Assembly: GCA_013823985.1 (NCBI GenBank)
Contig: PNNB01000056.1
Span: 124,001 to 188,000 of the forward strand
DNA: 64,000 bases
Source of the DNA: Sphingopyxis sp.
GTDB lineage: Bacteria; Pseudomonadota; Alphaproteobacteria; Sphingomonadales; Sphingomonadaceae
Direction of reading: 5' to 3'
Positions 42,426-51,374 of the stretch are shown piece by piece. How positions within the stretch are numbered: the stretch's first letter is position 1; each line of letters opens with the position of its first letter. The notes beneath the pieces are model-generated. The model was not told the DNA's origin. It made no database searches and was given only the letters and a program-made list of their open reading frames with translations. Made by a program: the position numbers and the translations under genes.

Positions 42426-43735
42426 AATATCGCCACCTAATGTTGCCGCTGTTGCTGGTCATTCCGGCCTGTGCCGCCACAAGCACCCAGCCGAGTACCT
42501 CACCTGCGGCAACCAACTCTGCCATTGGCGAAATTGCGGATGCCTATATCAAATTGACATTGGAAGCCGGAATGCATGAGGCAGAATATGTCGATGCCTA
42601 TTATGGCCCGGCCACCCTGCAAGAGGCCGCAAAGGCTGCGCCACGCAGTCTGGATGCGTTGCTGGCCGACGCGCGTGCGTTGACCGTGAAAATTGATCAG
42701 TCATTGCCGTCCATAAAGAGCGACTCCGACCTACGCCGCGCCCGTGCGCTGCGCGGGATGCTGGTAGCGGCCGAAACCCGTCTCCAGATGCTGCAAGGAA
42801 AGAAATTCCGGTTTGACGATGAAGCCAAGGGACAGTTTGCGACCATACCCGATCTCAAGCCTCTCGCGCATTATGATGCCCTTTTGACGGATCTGGAAAA
42901 GCTGATGCCGGGGGAAGGGTCTCTGGCGTCGCGTGTCGATGCCTTCAATGACCGCTACATCATACCGAAAGACAAATTGCAGCCGGTGTTTGACGCCGCA
43001 ATTGCCGAATGCAAGCGCCGGACGGCACAGCATATCGCATTGCCGCAGGGCGAAATCTTCACGATGGAATTTGTGACCGGTAAAACTTGGTCGGGCTACA
43101 ATTATTACAAGGGCAATTACAAAAGCCTGATCCAGATCAACACCGACCTGCCCATCAGGATCAGCCGCGCCGTCGACCTTGGCTGTCACGAAGGATATCC
43201 CGGCCACCATGTGCTCAATTTGCTCGTGGAAGAACGTCTGGCCCGCGCCAAGGGCTGGAACGAATATGAGGTAAATCCGCTCTACAGCCCGACCAGCGTC
43301 CTGTCCGAAGGCAGCGCCAATTACGGGATTGATCTCGCTTTCCCTGGGCCCGAGCGTTTGGCCTTTGAACGCGACGTGCTTTATCCTCTGGCGGGTCTGG
43401 ATCCCAAAACAGCGGAAGCCTTTTGGACCATGCAGCAAATGACCGAAGACCTCTCAGGCGCGCGTTTGACTATCGCCAAAATGTATCTCGATGGCGAAAT
43501 CGACCGGTCGAAAGCCGTGCAGTTGACGCAGAAATATCTTCTGCTCTCGCCCGCCCGTGCCGAACAATCGGTCGGTTTCACCGACCATTATCGTAGCTAT
43601 GTCATCAATTATGGCTGGGGCAAGGATCTGGTGCGCAGCTATATCGAGCGGGGCAATCCCAATATGGCGACGCGTTGGAGCCGGATGGAAAAGATATTGA
43701 GCGAACCGACGCAACCAGCGGACTTGCTACCTTAA
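42422..43735 (+). CDS. DUF885 family metallopeptidase-like lipoprotein
   Basis: The 437-residue protein has a lipoprotein-type signal (LVIPAC, Cys17). The DUF885 zinc motif HEGYPGHHVLN is near residue 258, with a downstream EGSANYGIDLAF near 296 that could supply a third ligand. The family is related to thermolysin-type and M32-like peptidases, and activity is expected but unproven. It is translationally coupled to nhaA (ATGA). A link between ion exchange and a peptidase is not established and may reflect only packing. Confidence 0.87.
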   Translation: MKYRHLMLPLLLVIPACAATSTQPSTSPAATNSAIGEIADAYIKLTLEAGMHEAEYVDAYYGPATLQEAAKAAPRSLDALLADARALTVKIDQSLPSIKSDSDLRRARALRGMLVAAETRLQMLQGKKFRFDDEAKGQFATIPDLKPLAHYDALLTDLEKLMPGEGSLASRVDAFNDRYIIPKDKLQPVFDAAIAECKRRTAQHIALPQGEIFTMEFVTGKTWSGYNYYKGNYKSLIQINTDLPIRISRAVDLGCHEGYPGHHVLNLLVEERLARAKGWNEYEVNPLYSPTSVLSEGSANYGIDLAFPGPERLAFERDVLYPLAGLDPKTAEAFWTMQQMTEDLSGARLTIAKMYLDGEIDRSKAVQLTQKYLLLSPARAEQSVGFTDHYRSYVINYGWGKDLVRSYIERGNPNMATRWSRMEKILSEPTQPADLLP

Positions 43736-43801
43736 CTTAGGGTCTGTTACTGCGCTGATTTGTGCATGATATCGCGATCTTCGCGCATTAGTTTCAATAT
43801 G

Positions 43802-44596
43802 TTACGTCAGGGACCTGGCTTCTTCGACCAGTACCGACTGCGAAATCAGGTTTGCCGTCCCGAATATCGTCATAAAGCTGATATCGGTGGCATCGCGGCC
43901 GACGGCGATGCGGACGAGATGCTCTTCCGGGGCCAGCCGCGTCGGGTCGATCAGGTGCCAGCGCCCCTCCAGATATACTTCGACGACCGCGTGAAAATCG
44001 GGCGGATCAATGCCCAGACCATAGCAGGATACCATACGCGCCGGGACATCGGCGGCGCGGGCAAAGGCGATCAGCAGATGGGCAAAATCGCGGCAGACAC
44101 CCCGGTGCGAAATGAAGGTATCCGTTGCCGTAGATCCGGTTCCTGAAAAGCCCGGCGCATATTCGATGTTCGTGTATATCCATTCTGCCATTTGCAGGAT
44201 CCGGTCGCCTTTGCTTTTTCCGTCAAAGCGTGTGGTGACGAAATTTTCGTGCCGGTCGGATGGGCAATACCGGCTGGGCATCAGATATTGGATATAGGCG
44301 GGCGGCAGTTCGGCATGCGGAACGGTGTCCAGTCCGGCAATGGCCGTCGGCGCGCGGTCAATGGCAACTGTTGCGGTGTAGACAATGTCGATCCGTCCCT
44401 CGGCATGAAGCCATGTCCTGCGACCCAGGCCGTCCATTCCTTCAATGGTAGTCAATGGTGAACAGTCGCCTTTCACCTTCAGCAGATCGGTCAGCAGACG
44501 CTGGTCCGCCATAGGAATTGCCTCGACGGCAAGCAGCACATCGGCGGCCTGCGGGAGGTGATAGTTAAGCGTGGCGGTGATCGCGAGAGTGGTCAT
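43802..44596 (-). CDS. Transglutaminase-like cysteine protease family protein
   Basis: The 264-residue protein has an N-terminal beta domain (bacterial transglutaminase-like N-terminal type) and a papain-fold core. The triad is visible: Cys in HRGVCRDFAHL near residue 168, His in DFHAVVEVYL near 202 and Asp in HLIDPTR near 217. It lacks a signal peptide, so it is probably cytoplasmic. Reaction could be peptide hydrolysis or transamidation; the substrate is unknown. It is convergent with the DUF885 gene. Confidence 0.88.
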   Translation of the reverse strand: MTTLAITATLNYHLPQAADVLLAVEAIPMADQRLLTDLLKVKGDCSPLTTIEGMDGLGRRTWLHAEGRIDIVYTATVAIDRAPTAIAGLDTVPHAELPPAYIQYLMPSRYCPSDRHENFVTTRFDGKSKGDRILQMAEWIYTNIEYAPGFSGTGSTATDTFISHRGVCRDFAHLLIAFARAADVPARMVSCYGLGIDPPDFHAVVEVYLEGRWHLIDPTRLAPEEHLVRIAVGRDATDISFMTIFGTANLISQSVLVEEARSLT

Positions 44597-44711
44597 GCGC
44601 CGCCCTTCGGGTATTTAATGTTGGCGCGCAAGGGGAGTCATCATAAGTAGATTATGAAGCCGTCGCAAAGTCGAAAGCAATGTGGAGCGTGGCTGTTTGG
44701 GGGGAGTCTTT

Positions 44712-45566
44712 ATGATCGCGAGAACAGTTGTTCAGATGTTTCTTGCATTAGGCATTATTGCCCCCGTCTTATGTGAAGACGGGCAGGCCCAGACGCAGCC
44801 TGTTGCCGTGGAAGCCTTGCGCCCAACGTCGCAATGGAAGGTCGAATATGCGGAGCGGGAGTGTCGGTTGACCCGAAATTTTGGTGCCGATCAGGACCTG
44901 ATCCTGTTCCGGCTGGCGAGGGGCACGTCGCTCACCAACTACGATATCATGCTTGCAGGCATCTCCATTCCGAAACAGTCGAAAGGTGTAGATATCGATA
45001 TCACCATCTCTCCCCAAAACTTCACGCAAAGTTTCAACGGCGAAAATAGAGATATTCCCAATCGCAAAGAACGGATATTGCGCTGGTATGACGGAGATTT
45101 GGTTCCCATTCTGGCCGGTCCCAAAAACCAAGAACTGATTGTGACGTCCGACAAGAAATATAACATCAAACTCAAAATGGACGATTTTCCGACAGCGCTC
45201 AAAGCAATGGAGACGTGCCATGACGATTTGCTGAAAGGTTGGGGTATCGACGGTCCACAGATGCGCGCGTTGGCATCCATGCCAGAACCAAAGGCTTCGC
45301 CGGGAACTTGGGCCAGCACAAAAGATTATCCCAGCGACCTTATTCGGGCTGAAATCGGAGGCGAAGTTTCCTTCAAACTGGATGTTAGCGCGGAGGGGCT
45401 ACCAACGAGTTGCTTGGTAATTGTGTCGAGTAAGAATGATAAGTTGGACAAGGTTACCTGCAAGATCATGATGCAACGTGCGAAATTTAAACCCGCACTT
45501 ACCGCAGATGGTTCGCCTGAAGCTTCACATTATATCAGTCGTGTACGTTGGCAGGTGCCATACTAA
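44712..45566 (+). CDS. Secreted protein with TonB-C-like C-terminal domain (paralogue 1)
   Basis: The 284-residue protein starts at MIARTVV behind GGGGGGAG; a longer in-frame start at 44682 precedes that site. A signal peptide (cleavage near residue 27) is followed by LRPTSQWKVEYAERECRLTR. A C-terminal domain of about 90 residues (EVSFKLDVSAEGLPTSCLVI to QRAKFKPALTADGS) resembles TonB C-terminal domains, including the two-cysteine pattern. It is paralogous to the convergent gene at 45615-46514. There is no TonB transmembrane anchor, so energy transduction is unlikely. Confidence 0.8.
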   Translation: MIARTVVQMFLALGIIAPVLCEDGQAQTQPVAVEALRPTSQWKVEYAERECRLTRNFGADQDLILFRLARGTSLTNYDIMLAGISIPKQSKGVDIDITISPQNFTQSFNGENRDIPNRKERILRWYDGDLVPILAGPKNQELIVTSDKKYNIKLKMDDFPTALKAMETCHDDLLKGWGIDGPQMRALASMPEPKASPGTWASTKDYPSDLIRAEIGGEVSFKLDVSAEGLPTSCLVIVSSKNDKLDKVTCKIMMQRAKFKPALTADGSPEASHYISRVRWQVPY

Positions 45567-45614
45567 AACAGGCGCCATCGTTTATCGCCTCTTATGCTGC
45601 GGTAGGCGTGATAT

Positions 45615-46514
45615 TCAAGGAATCTGGAATCGCACGCGACTGCGGTAAAAGGATGCGAGGGCTTTCCCGTCGCGGTCCAAAGCGGGCACAAATTGCGCAC
45701 GGCGCATGACCGATTTGCAGACGGCGTCGTCAAATTCCTTTGGCCGGGTCGTGGACTGGATATGACAGGCCGTTGCTTTACCATCCGCGCCGACGCTTAG
45801 CCGGAATTCTATGATGGCAGGTTGCCCCGCCGAAAGCATATTCAACGGATAATCTGCAGAAACGACCCACTGCCCGGGATTGTTGGCGGGACGGACCGAA
45901 CGGGTCAAGGTGCTGTGCCGCTCCACATCTATCCCCCAGACCGTCATCAGATTGTCGATGCAAGTGTCGAGCGCCTTAAGCGGTCCGTTCATGGAGCCGG
46001 TTTCGAGAATGACTTCATTGCGCAGCGGTCGTCCGATCTTCAAAAAGCGGACGGCCTTTTTCCGCTCCGCACTGATCGGTTCCACCGTTCTCATGTCCTC
46101 GGGCTTTGCACTGTCCAGCTTTTGACGTTCATCAAAGGTGACCGGGCCAATCCGTTCGCCGCTCGAAAAGACAATAGCGGTGCGCTCGGCTAGGTTGCCT
46201 TTGAAAAAGGCAAATTTCTGTTCGACTTCTGCAGGGCCAAATTGGACATTGGCCTCCCCCTGATCCAGCGACACGCGCATTGGCTTCCCGGCGAGCGTCA
46301 GGCGAAAAGATTCTTCCGGCCCATAACGATCGAAGAAAGCATAGACCAGATCATCGCCCGTCCCGAACTGCCGCGCAAGGCGGCAGCGGTCATCGGCATA
46401 GTCGACATGCCATGCCGATGTCGGCTTCAGGGTCAGCGGCCCCTTGGGCGTGTCGGCCATGGCCGAAGTTGCGTAAGCGAAAAGCACGAGCGAGGTGGAG
46501 ATTTTTCGAAGCAT
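45615..46514 (-). CDS. Secreted protein with TonB-C-like C-terminal domain (paralogue 2)
   Basis: The 299-residue protein has a signal peptide (LVLFAYATSAMADT, cleavage near residue 20). LKPTSAWHVDYADDRCRLAR aligns with LRPTSQWKVEYAERECRLTR of the gene at 44712. The C-terminal part (EFRLSVGADGKATACHIQ, RRAQFVPALDRDGKALASFY) is again TonB-C-like. Both stop codons face each other with a 48-base gap, so the pair is an inverted duplication that has diverged strongly. It lies downstream of etfA beyond a terminator. Confidence 0.8.
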   Translation of the reverse strand: MLRKISTSLVLFAYATSAMADTPKGPLTLKPTSAWHVDYADDRCRLARQFGTGDDLVYAFFDRYGPEESFRLTLAGKPMRVSLDQGEANVQFGPAEVEQKFAFFKGNLAERTAIVFSSGERIGPVTFDERQKLDSAKPEDMRTVEPISAERKKAVRFLKIGRPLRNEVILETGSMNGPLKALDTCIDNLMTVWGIDVERHSTLTRSVRPANNPGQWVVSADYPLNMLSAGQPAIIEFRLSVGADGKATACHIQSTTRPKEFDDAVCKSVMRRAQFVPALDRDGKALASFYRSRVRFQIP

Positions 46515-46550
46515 AGCAAGAAGCTATCGGAGACGCCGGACGGGCGCAAT

Positions 46551-46582
46551 AAAAAGGGGCGGCCATTTCGGACCGCCCCCTT
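46551..46582 (-). terminator. Intrinsic terminator of the etfBA operon
   Basis: On the minus strand GGGGCGG and CCGCCCC pair, extended by two more pairs past a bulge, with a GAAAT-like loop. TTTTT follows. The stem lies 24 bases after the etfA stop. Confidence 0.88.
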
Positions 46583-46606
46583 CAATTCATCGCAAAACCA
46601 AAAAAA

Positions 46607-47536
46607 TCAGAGTTTGCTGACCAGCTCCGGCACTGCGGTATAGAGGTCGGCCACAAGACCGATGTCGGCGACTTGGAAGATGGGGGCATCTTCGTCCTTG
46701 TTGATCGCGACGATGACCTTGGAGTCCTTCATGCCCGCCAGATGCTGGATCGCGCCGGAGATGCCGACCGCGATATAGACTTCGGGGGCGACGATCTTGC
46801 CGGTTTGACCGACCTGATAGTCGTTAGGCACATAGCCTGCATCGACGGCGGCGCGGCTGGCGCCGACGCCTGCGCCGAGCTTGTCGGCGAGCGGCAGGAT
46901 GACTTCGTTGAAGGTCGCCGAGTCCTTGAGCGCACGGCCACCCGATACGATGATCTTCGCCGATGTCAGTTCAGGACGCTCCTGCTTGGCGATCTCTGCC
47001 GAGACAAAGGTCGAGATACCGGCATCGCCGCTGCCCGAGACAGCTTCGATAGAGGCCGAACCACCGGTTGCGTCCGCCTTGGCAAAGGCAGTGCCGCGCA
47101 CGGTGATCACCTTCTTGGCATCGGACGACTGCACAGTGGCGATCGCGTTGCCGGCATAGATCGGACGGGTAAAGGTATCGGCGCTTTCGACCGACAGGAT
47201 ATCGCTGATCTGCATCACGTCGAGCAGAGCAGCAACGCGCGGGGCGATGTTCTTGCCGTTCGAGGTTGCCGGAAAGACAAAGGCGTCATGATGATCGGCC
47301 AAGCTGGCGATCAGCGGCGCGACATTTTCCGCAAGCTGGTTGGCATAAGCAGCATCATCAGCGACATGGACCTTGGTTACGCCCGCGATCTTCGCAGCTT
47401 CTTCGGCGACAGCGCCGCAGCCAGAACCTGCCACCAGCGCATGGACTTCGCCCAGCTTGCCTGCTGCGGTTACCGCAGCCAGCGTTGCGTCCTTCACCGA
47501 CGCATTATCATGCTCTACAAAAACGAGGACGCTCAT
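46607..47536 (-). CDS. etfA: Electron transfer flavoprotein alpha subunit
   Basis: The 309-residue protein has an N-terminal nucleotide-fold domain. The C-terminal FAD-binding domain carries [19 protein letters not shown] near residue 225, then GQTGK and [16 protein letters not shown], with the terminal DIGLVADLY. It holds the FAD that accepts electrons from acyl-CoA and other dehydrogenases and passes them to ETF-quinone oxidoreductase. It overlaps etfB by four bases (ATGA) and is followed by a strong terminator. Confidence 0.97.
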   Translation of the reverse strand: MSVLVFVEHDNASVKDATLAAVTAAGKLGEVHALVAGSGCGAVAEEAAKIAGVTKVHVADDAAYANQLAENVAPLIASLADHHDAFVFPATSNGKNIAPRVAALLDVMQISDILSVESADTFTRPIYAGNAIATVQSSDAKKVITVRGTAFAKADATGGSASIEAVSGSGDAGISTFVSAEIAKQERPELTSAKIIVSGGRALKDSATFNEVILPLADKLGAGVGASRAAVDAGYVPNDYQVGQTGKIVAPEVYIAVGISGAIQHLAGMKDSKVIVAINKDEDAPIFQVADIGLVADLYTAVPELVSKL

Positions 47537-48279
47537 GCTGCTACTCCCATTTCCTTGAGTTTCGCGACCAGCGCGTCAACATCGGCAACCTTGATACCGG
47601 CGCTTCGCACAGGTGGCTCGGTTACTTTCAGCGTTTTCAGGCGCGGAGCGACGTCGACGCCGTAATCGGCAGGGGTCTTCTGCGCGAGTGGCTTGGACTT
47701 CGCCTTCATGATGTTCGGCAACGACGCATAGCGCGGTTCGTTCAGGCGCAGGTCGGTGGTGACAATAGCCGGGGTCTTCAGGCTGACGGTTTCTAGTCCG
47801 CCGTCGACTTCACGGGTCACATGGACCGTATCGCCGCTGACTTCGACCTTGCTGGCAAAGGTGCCCTGCGGACGACCGGTCAGCGCAGCCAGCATCTGGC
47901 CGGTCTGGTTGCTGTCGTCGTCAATCGCCTGCTTGCCCAAGATAACAAGGCCGGGTTGTTCTTCGTCCATGATCTTGGCGAGGATCTTCGCAACGCCCAG
48001 TGGCTCAACATCTTCTGCGACCACCAGGATCGCGCGGTCGGCGCCCATGGCGAGTGCGGTGCGCAGGGTTTCCTGCGCCTTGTCCGGACCGACCGACACA
48101 GCGATAACCTCGGTTGCTACGCCCTTTTCGCGCAGACGAAGGGCTTCTTCGACCGCGATTTCGTCAAACGGGTTCATGCTCATTTTCACGTTCGCCAAAT
48201 CGACGCCGCTGCCATCGGGCTTTACCCGCGGTTTCACATTATAATCGATGACCCGCTTTACGGGGACGATGATTTTCAT
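47533..48279 (-). CDS. etfB: Electron transfer flavoprotein beta subunit
   Basis: The 248-residue protein starts [18 protein letters not shown] and has the family's [19 protein letters not shown] near residue 37 and the AMP/adenine-binding ADRAILV region. It forms the ETF heterodimer with EtfA. A long inverted repeat 64-87 bases upstream, placed inside a MerR-type promoter layout, suggests regulation by a MerR-family protein linked to amino-acid or fatty-acid breakdown. Confidence 0.97.
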   Translation of the reverse strand: MKIIVPVKRVIDYNVKPRVKPDGSGVDLANVKMSMNPFDEIAVEEALRLREKGVATEVIAVSVGPDKAQETLRTALAMGADRAILVVAEDVEPLGVAKILAKIMDEEQPGLVILGKQAIDDDSNQTGQMLAALTGRPQGTFASKVEVSGDTVHVTREVDGGLETVSLKTPAIVTTDLRLNEPRYASLPNIMKAKSKPLAQKTPADYGVDVAPRLKTLKVTEPPVRSAGIKVADVDALVAKLKEMGVAA

Positions 48280-48334
48280 AGCTCATCCTTCCTTACCGAC
48301 TCACATGACGAGTGAATGCTCGCCAAATCCGTTG

Positions 48335-48366
48335 CGCCTATGCTTGACGTTTACGTGAACGTCAAG
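48335..48366 (-). promoter_or_regulatory. MerR-type operator/promoter candidate for etfBA
   Basis: CTTGACGTT and AACGTCAAG (48343-48366) are exact 9-base inverse complements with a 6-base centre. On the minus strand the left arm contains TTGACG as -35 (48365-48360). TAGGCG (48340-48335) stands 19 bases further, the long spacer typical of MerR-family promoters. The pattern resembles LiuR-type sites as I remember them, which I could not verify. Confidence 0.55.
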
Positions 48367-48406
48367 TGGCGTCTTATCTTTCCTTTCAAATCCGCGTTGG
48401 CGCCGG

Positions 48407-49615
48407 TCAAGCCGCCTTGCGCACCTGCGCCACGATCTTCTCTGCCGCATCGCCCAGATCATTGGCCGAAACGATGGGAAGGCCGCTGTTGGCGAGTATG
48501 TCCTTGCCCTGCTGCACATTGGTGCCTTCGAGGCGAACGACCAGCGGAACCGAAAGGTTCACTTCCTTCGCCGCAGCTACGATGCCGTCGGCGATGATGT
48601 CGCATTTCATGATGCCGCCAAAGATATTGACTAGGATGCCCTTTACGGCGGGGTCTTTCAAAATGATCTTGAACGCCGCCGTCACCTTTTCCTTGGAAGC
48701 GCCGCCACCGACGTCGAGGAAATTGGCGGGAAATTCGCCGTTCAGCTTGATGATATCCATCGTCGCCATGGCAAGGCCCGCGCCATTGACCATGCAACCG
48801 ATATTGCCATCGAGCTTGATGTAAGCGAGGTCATATTCGGAAGCTTCGACCTCGGCGGGATCTTCCTCGGTCAGGTCGCGCAGTTCGGCCAGATCCTTGT
48901 GGCGGAACATGGCGTTGCCGTCGAAGCCGACCTTGGCATCCAGAACCAGCAGTTCATCGCCATTGGCGCCTTCGCAGACGGCCAGCGGGTTGATCTCGAT
49001 CTGCTCGGCATCGGTGCCGATGAACGCAGCGTAGAGACCGGCAAGAACCGTCTGCGCCTGTTTCGCCAGATCACCGGTCAGGCCAAGGGCCTTGGCGACG
49101 CTGCGGCCATGATGCGGCATCAGGCCCGAGGCGGGATCGATCGTGATGGTGTGGATTTTTTCGGGGCTGTCATGCGCCACGTCTTCGATGTTCATGCCAC
49201 CTTCGGTCGATGCCACGACCGCGATGCGGCTGGTTGCACGGTCGACGAGAAGCGCCAGATAAAATTCCTGCTTAATGTCGGCGCCGTCGGTGATGTACAG
49301 ACGGTTGACCTGCTTGCCCGCTTCGCCGGTCTGGATGGTCACCAGCGTATTGCCGAGCATATCCTTGGCATGGGCCTCAACCTCATCCAGATTGAACGCC
49401 AGACGGACACCGCCCTTTGCGTCCGGACCCAGTTCCTTGAACTTGCCCTTGCCGCGTCCACCTGCATGAATCTGCGATTTGACGACATAGAGGGGACCCG
49501 GAAGTTGCTTGGCGGCGGCGACGGCTTCTTCAACCGACATGGCGGCAATGCCCTTGGGCACCGCTACACCGAATTTCGCCAACAGTTCCTTGGCCTGATA
49601 TTCATGGATATTCAT
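48407..49615 (-). CDS. sucC: Succinyl-CoA synthetase beta subunit (ADP-forming)
   Basis: The 402-residue protein starts [12 protein letters not shown], the family N-terminus. It has an ATP-grasp domain ([13 protein letters not shown] near residue 45) and a C-terminal CoA-ligase domain with [15 protein letters not shown] near 305. With SucD it makes succinate and ATP from succinyl-CoA in the TCA cycle. In many alphaproteobacteria sucD follows directly; here etfBA follows instead, so sucD must be elsewhere. Confidence 0.97.
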   Translation of the reverse strand: MNIHEYQAKELLAKFGVAVPKGIAAMSVEEAVAAAKQLPGPLYVVKSQIHAGGRGKGKFKELGPDAKGGVRLAFNLDEVEAHAKDMLGNTLVTIQTGEAGKQVNRLYITDGADIKQEFYLALLVDRATSRIAVVASTEGGMNIEDVAHDSPEKIHTITIDPASGLMPHHGRSVAKALGLTGDLAKQAQTVLAGLYAAFIGTDAEQIEINPLAVCEGANGDELLVLDAKVGFDGNAMFRHKDLAELRDLTEEDPAEVEASEYDLAYIKLDGNIGCMVNGAGLAMATMDIIKLNGEFPANFLDVGGGASKEKVTAAFKIILKDPAVKGILVNIFGGIMKCDIIADGIVAAAKEVNLSVPLVVRLEGTNVQQGKDILANSGLPIVSANDLGDAAEKIVAQVRKAA

Positions 49616-49770
49616 GGGAAAAATGCGTCCTTCAAGGTGGCAGAGTCGCAGGCTCTAAAGCACAGACACGCAGGGAATGGAAGGCTTTGGCGCACAAGTT
49701 TTTCTAATGGCACATGCCGCTACCGTTAACGCTCAAGCCACCTTGGTGGATCGGCTCTCGCCGTACCTAT

Positions 49771-50391
49771 TCATTGCAATAGCCCCAAGGTCTCCAGTTC
49801 GGACCGCAGCCTGCGTGCGTCGGTGAAATGATGCGCGGCAAAGCCGTTGGCGCGCGCGCTGACGACATTGGCATGGTTGTCATCGACAAAGATTGCTTCA
49901 CCGTGTTGGAGGCCGAACCGTTCCAGTGCGAGGGCATAAATTGCGGGATCAGGTTTCACCAATTTTTCGACGCCCGATACAACAATATCGCCAAACAGGT
50001 CGAATATAGGCTGGGTGGGCCGGAACATATCCCAGAACTCCGCCCCGAAATTGGTGATCGCGAAAAGCGGGACGCCCTGAGCAGCAAGGTCATCCACGAT
50101 CTCCAGCGATCCGGGCAATGGCCCGGGAATCGTTTCGTTAAACCGCGTCCGGTAGGCTTCGATCAGGTGGCCATAATGCGGATATTGCGCGGTCAGCTCG
50201 GCCGCCATGTCCGCCAACGGTCGGCCGGCGTCATGCTGGAAATGCCATTCGGGGGTCACGACGTTCGCCAGAAACCAGTCAAGTTCCTCCGAATCGGTGA
50301 TGAGTTTGGCGAATAAATGCCGCAGATCCCATTCGAACAGGACCCTGCCGACATCGAAAACCACTGTTGAGATCTGGGTCATCTTCGCCAT
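49771..50391 (-). CDS. HAD-superfamily hydrolase (subfamily IA)
   Basis: The 206-residue protein has the HAD motifs VFDVGRVLFEW (nucleophile Asp, second acid replaced by Gly), FAITNFG near residue 115, VKPDPAIY near 145 and FVDDNHANV near 168. The DxG variant of motif I is seen in dehalogenase/epoxide-hydrolase-like members. Substrate is unknown. The frame reaches a GTG at 50409 that lies inside the U-run of the rpmJ terminator, so I placed the start at the ATG at 50391; the ATG at 50382 is equally possible. Confidence 0.85.
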   Translation of the reverse strand: MAKMTQISTVVFDVGRVLFEWDLRHLFAKLITDSEELDWFLANVVTPEWHFQHDAGRPLADMAAELTAQYPHYGHLIEAYRTRFNETIPGPLPGSLEIVDDLAAQGVPLFAITNFGAEFWDMFRPTQPIFDLFGDIVVSGVEKLVKPDPAIYALALERFGLQHGEAIFVDDNHANVVSARANGFAAHHFTDARRLRSELETLGLLQ

Positions 50392-50409
50392 CCCATCGCT
50401 TTCGGACAC

Positions 50410-50443
50410 AAAAAAGCCGCCCGCGAATCAGATTCGGAGCGGC
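50410..50443 (-). terminator. Intrinsic terminator of rpmJ, overlapping the next gene's 5' end
   Basis: On the minus strand GCCGCTCCGAATC pairs with GATTCGCGGGCGGC, with a small internal loop, and TTTTTT follows at once. The U-run runs into the possible GTG start of the HAD gene. That gene must therefore depend on readthrough or on a promoter inside rpmJ. Confidence 0.82.
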
Positions 50444-50487
50444 GTTTTGCTGGAATCATCTGCCTGCGCGTTGCAGGCAGGACCAAT

Positions 50488-50613
50488 TCAGCCCTGACGC
50501 GCCTTGAAGCGACGGTTGGTCTTGTTGATCACATAGACGCGGCCACGACGACGAATCACGCGGTTATCGCGGTGACGGCCCTTGAGTGACTTCAAAGAAT
50601 TGACGATCTTCAT
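50488..50613 (-). CDS. rpmJ: 50S ribosomal protein L36, zinc-free type
   Basis: The 41-residue protein starts [17 protein letters not shown] and ends [13 protein letters not shown], the alphaproteobacterial L36 form. It has no cysteines, so the zinc ribbon of classical L36 is absent. It binds 23S rRNA in the large subunit. The start at 50613 follows the family; upstream in-frame codons to 50676 are not part of it. Promoter and terminator flank it as a single-gene unit. Confidence 0.96.
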   Translation of the reverse strand: MKIVNSLKSLKGRHRDNRVIRRRGRVYVINKTNRRFKARQG

Positions 50614-50660
50614 CGGAATTAACCCGTTTTTCTGTGCATAAAGCTTTAAATGAAGGCGCG

Positions 50661-50689
50661 CTCCTATGGGCGACACCGGCCAAAGTCAA
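50661..50689 (-). promoter_or_regulatory. Sigma-70-like promoter of rpmJ
   Basis: On the minus strand TTGACT (50689-50684) and TAGGAG (50666-50661) are 17 bases apart, about 50 bases before the start codon. The layout parallels the tRNA-Glu promoter of this window. Confidence 0.5.
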
Positions 50690-50767
50690 GCATCATTGGC
50701 CGATTTTTGCGGATTCATTCGCCATACATCGCTTGCCATCAAAGATGCGCGGCGTAAGGATGACACC

Positions 50768-51361
50768 ATGATTACACGAAATCGCCTATTCCCGCTTGTT
50801 GCGCTGCTCCTGCTGTCTGCATGTGTCGTGCCTACCGGTCCCGTCGAAGTCACCCGCTTCAATCGGGCAGCCGAGGGTGTCGTTTATGGATTGGGCTCCT
50901 TTGCCGTCGTTGTTGCAGTTGAAGCCGCGTCCGACACAAGCCTCGCCGCCGCACCCTATATTTCGGCAGTGGCGCGCGAAATGCAGCGTGTAGGCTATTC
51001 CGAAAAGACCACAGGTTCCGATGTGATGGCCGAAATTCGTTTTGCCGTTACGAACATAGCCCGTGAACGGAGTTCGCCGGTATCGGTAGGCGTGGGCGGT
51101 TCAACCGGCAGCTTTGGCTCGGGCATCGGTCTGGGCGTCGGCATCAATCTTGGCGGTGGTTCTTCGGATCAGGTCGAAACGACGCTGGCGGTACGTATTG
51201 TCCGGCGCAGCGACAATCTTGTCCTGTGGGAAGGCAAGGCAAGTCAGGTTGCGAAAGCCGGTTCGCCCGCAGCCCAACCGGGCATCGCAGCTGCAAAATT
51301 GGCGGAAGCGATGTTTAAGGACTTCCCCGGTGTGTCGGGTGAGACTATCCGCGTTCCATAA
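50768..51361 (+). CDS. DUF4136 family lipoprotein
   Basis: The 197-residue protein starts at MITRNRL behind AAGGATGA. It has a lipobox LLSAC (Cys18) and a DUF4136-like body, with a Gly-rich stretch ([19 protein letters not shown] near residues 105-123) before [19 protein letters not shown]. It is expected at the outer membrane. Function is unknown. It stands 13 bases upstream of the M14 carboxypeptidase gene and is probably co-transcribed with it. Confidence 0.87.
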   Translation: MITRNRLFPLVALLLLSACVVPTGPVEVTRFNRAAEGVVYGLGSFAVVVAVEAASDTSLAAAPYISAVAREMQRVGYSEKTTGSDVMAEIRFAVTNIARERSSPVSVGVGGSTGSFGSGIGLGVGINLGGGSSDQVETTLAVRIVRRSDNLVLWEGKASQVAKAGSPAAQPGIAAAKLAEAMFKDFPGVSGETIRVP

Positions 51362-51374
51362 TCAAGGAACTCTT

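Noticed and set aside
49616..49770. Possible structured RNA upstream of sucC
   Set aside because: No conserved motif or convincing stem was recognised in the 155-base gap.
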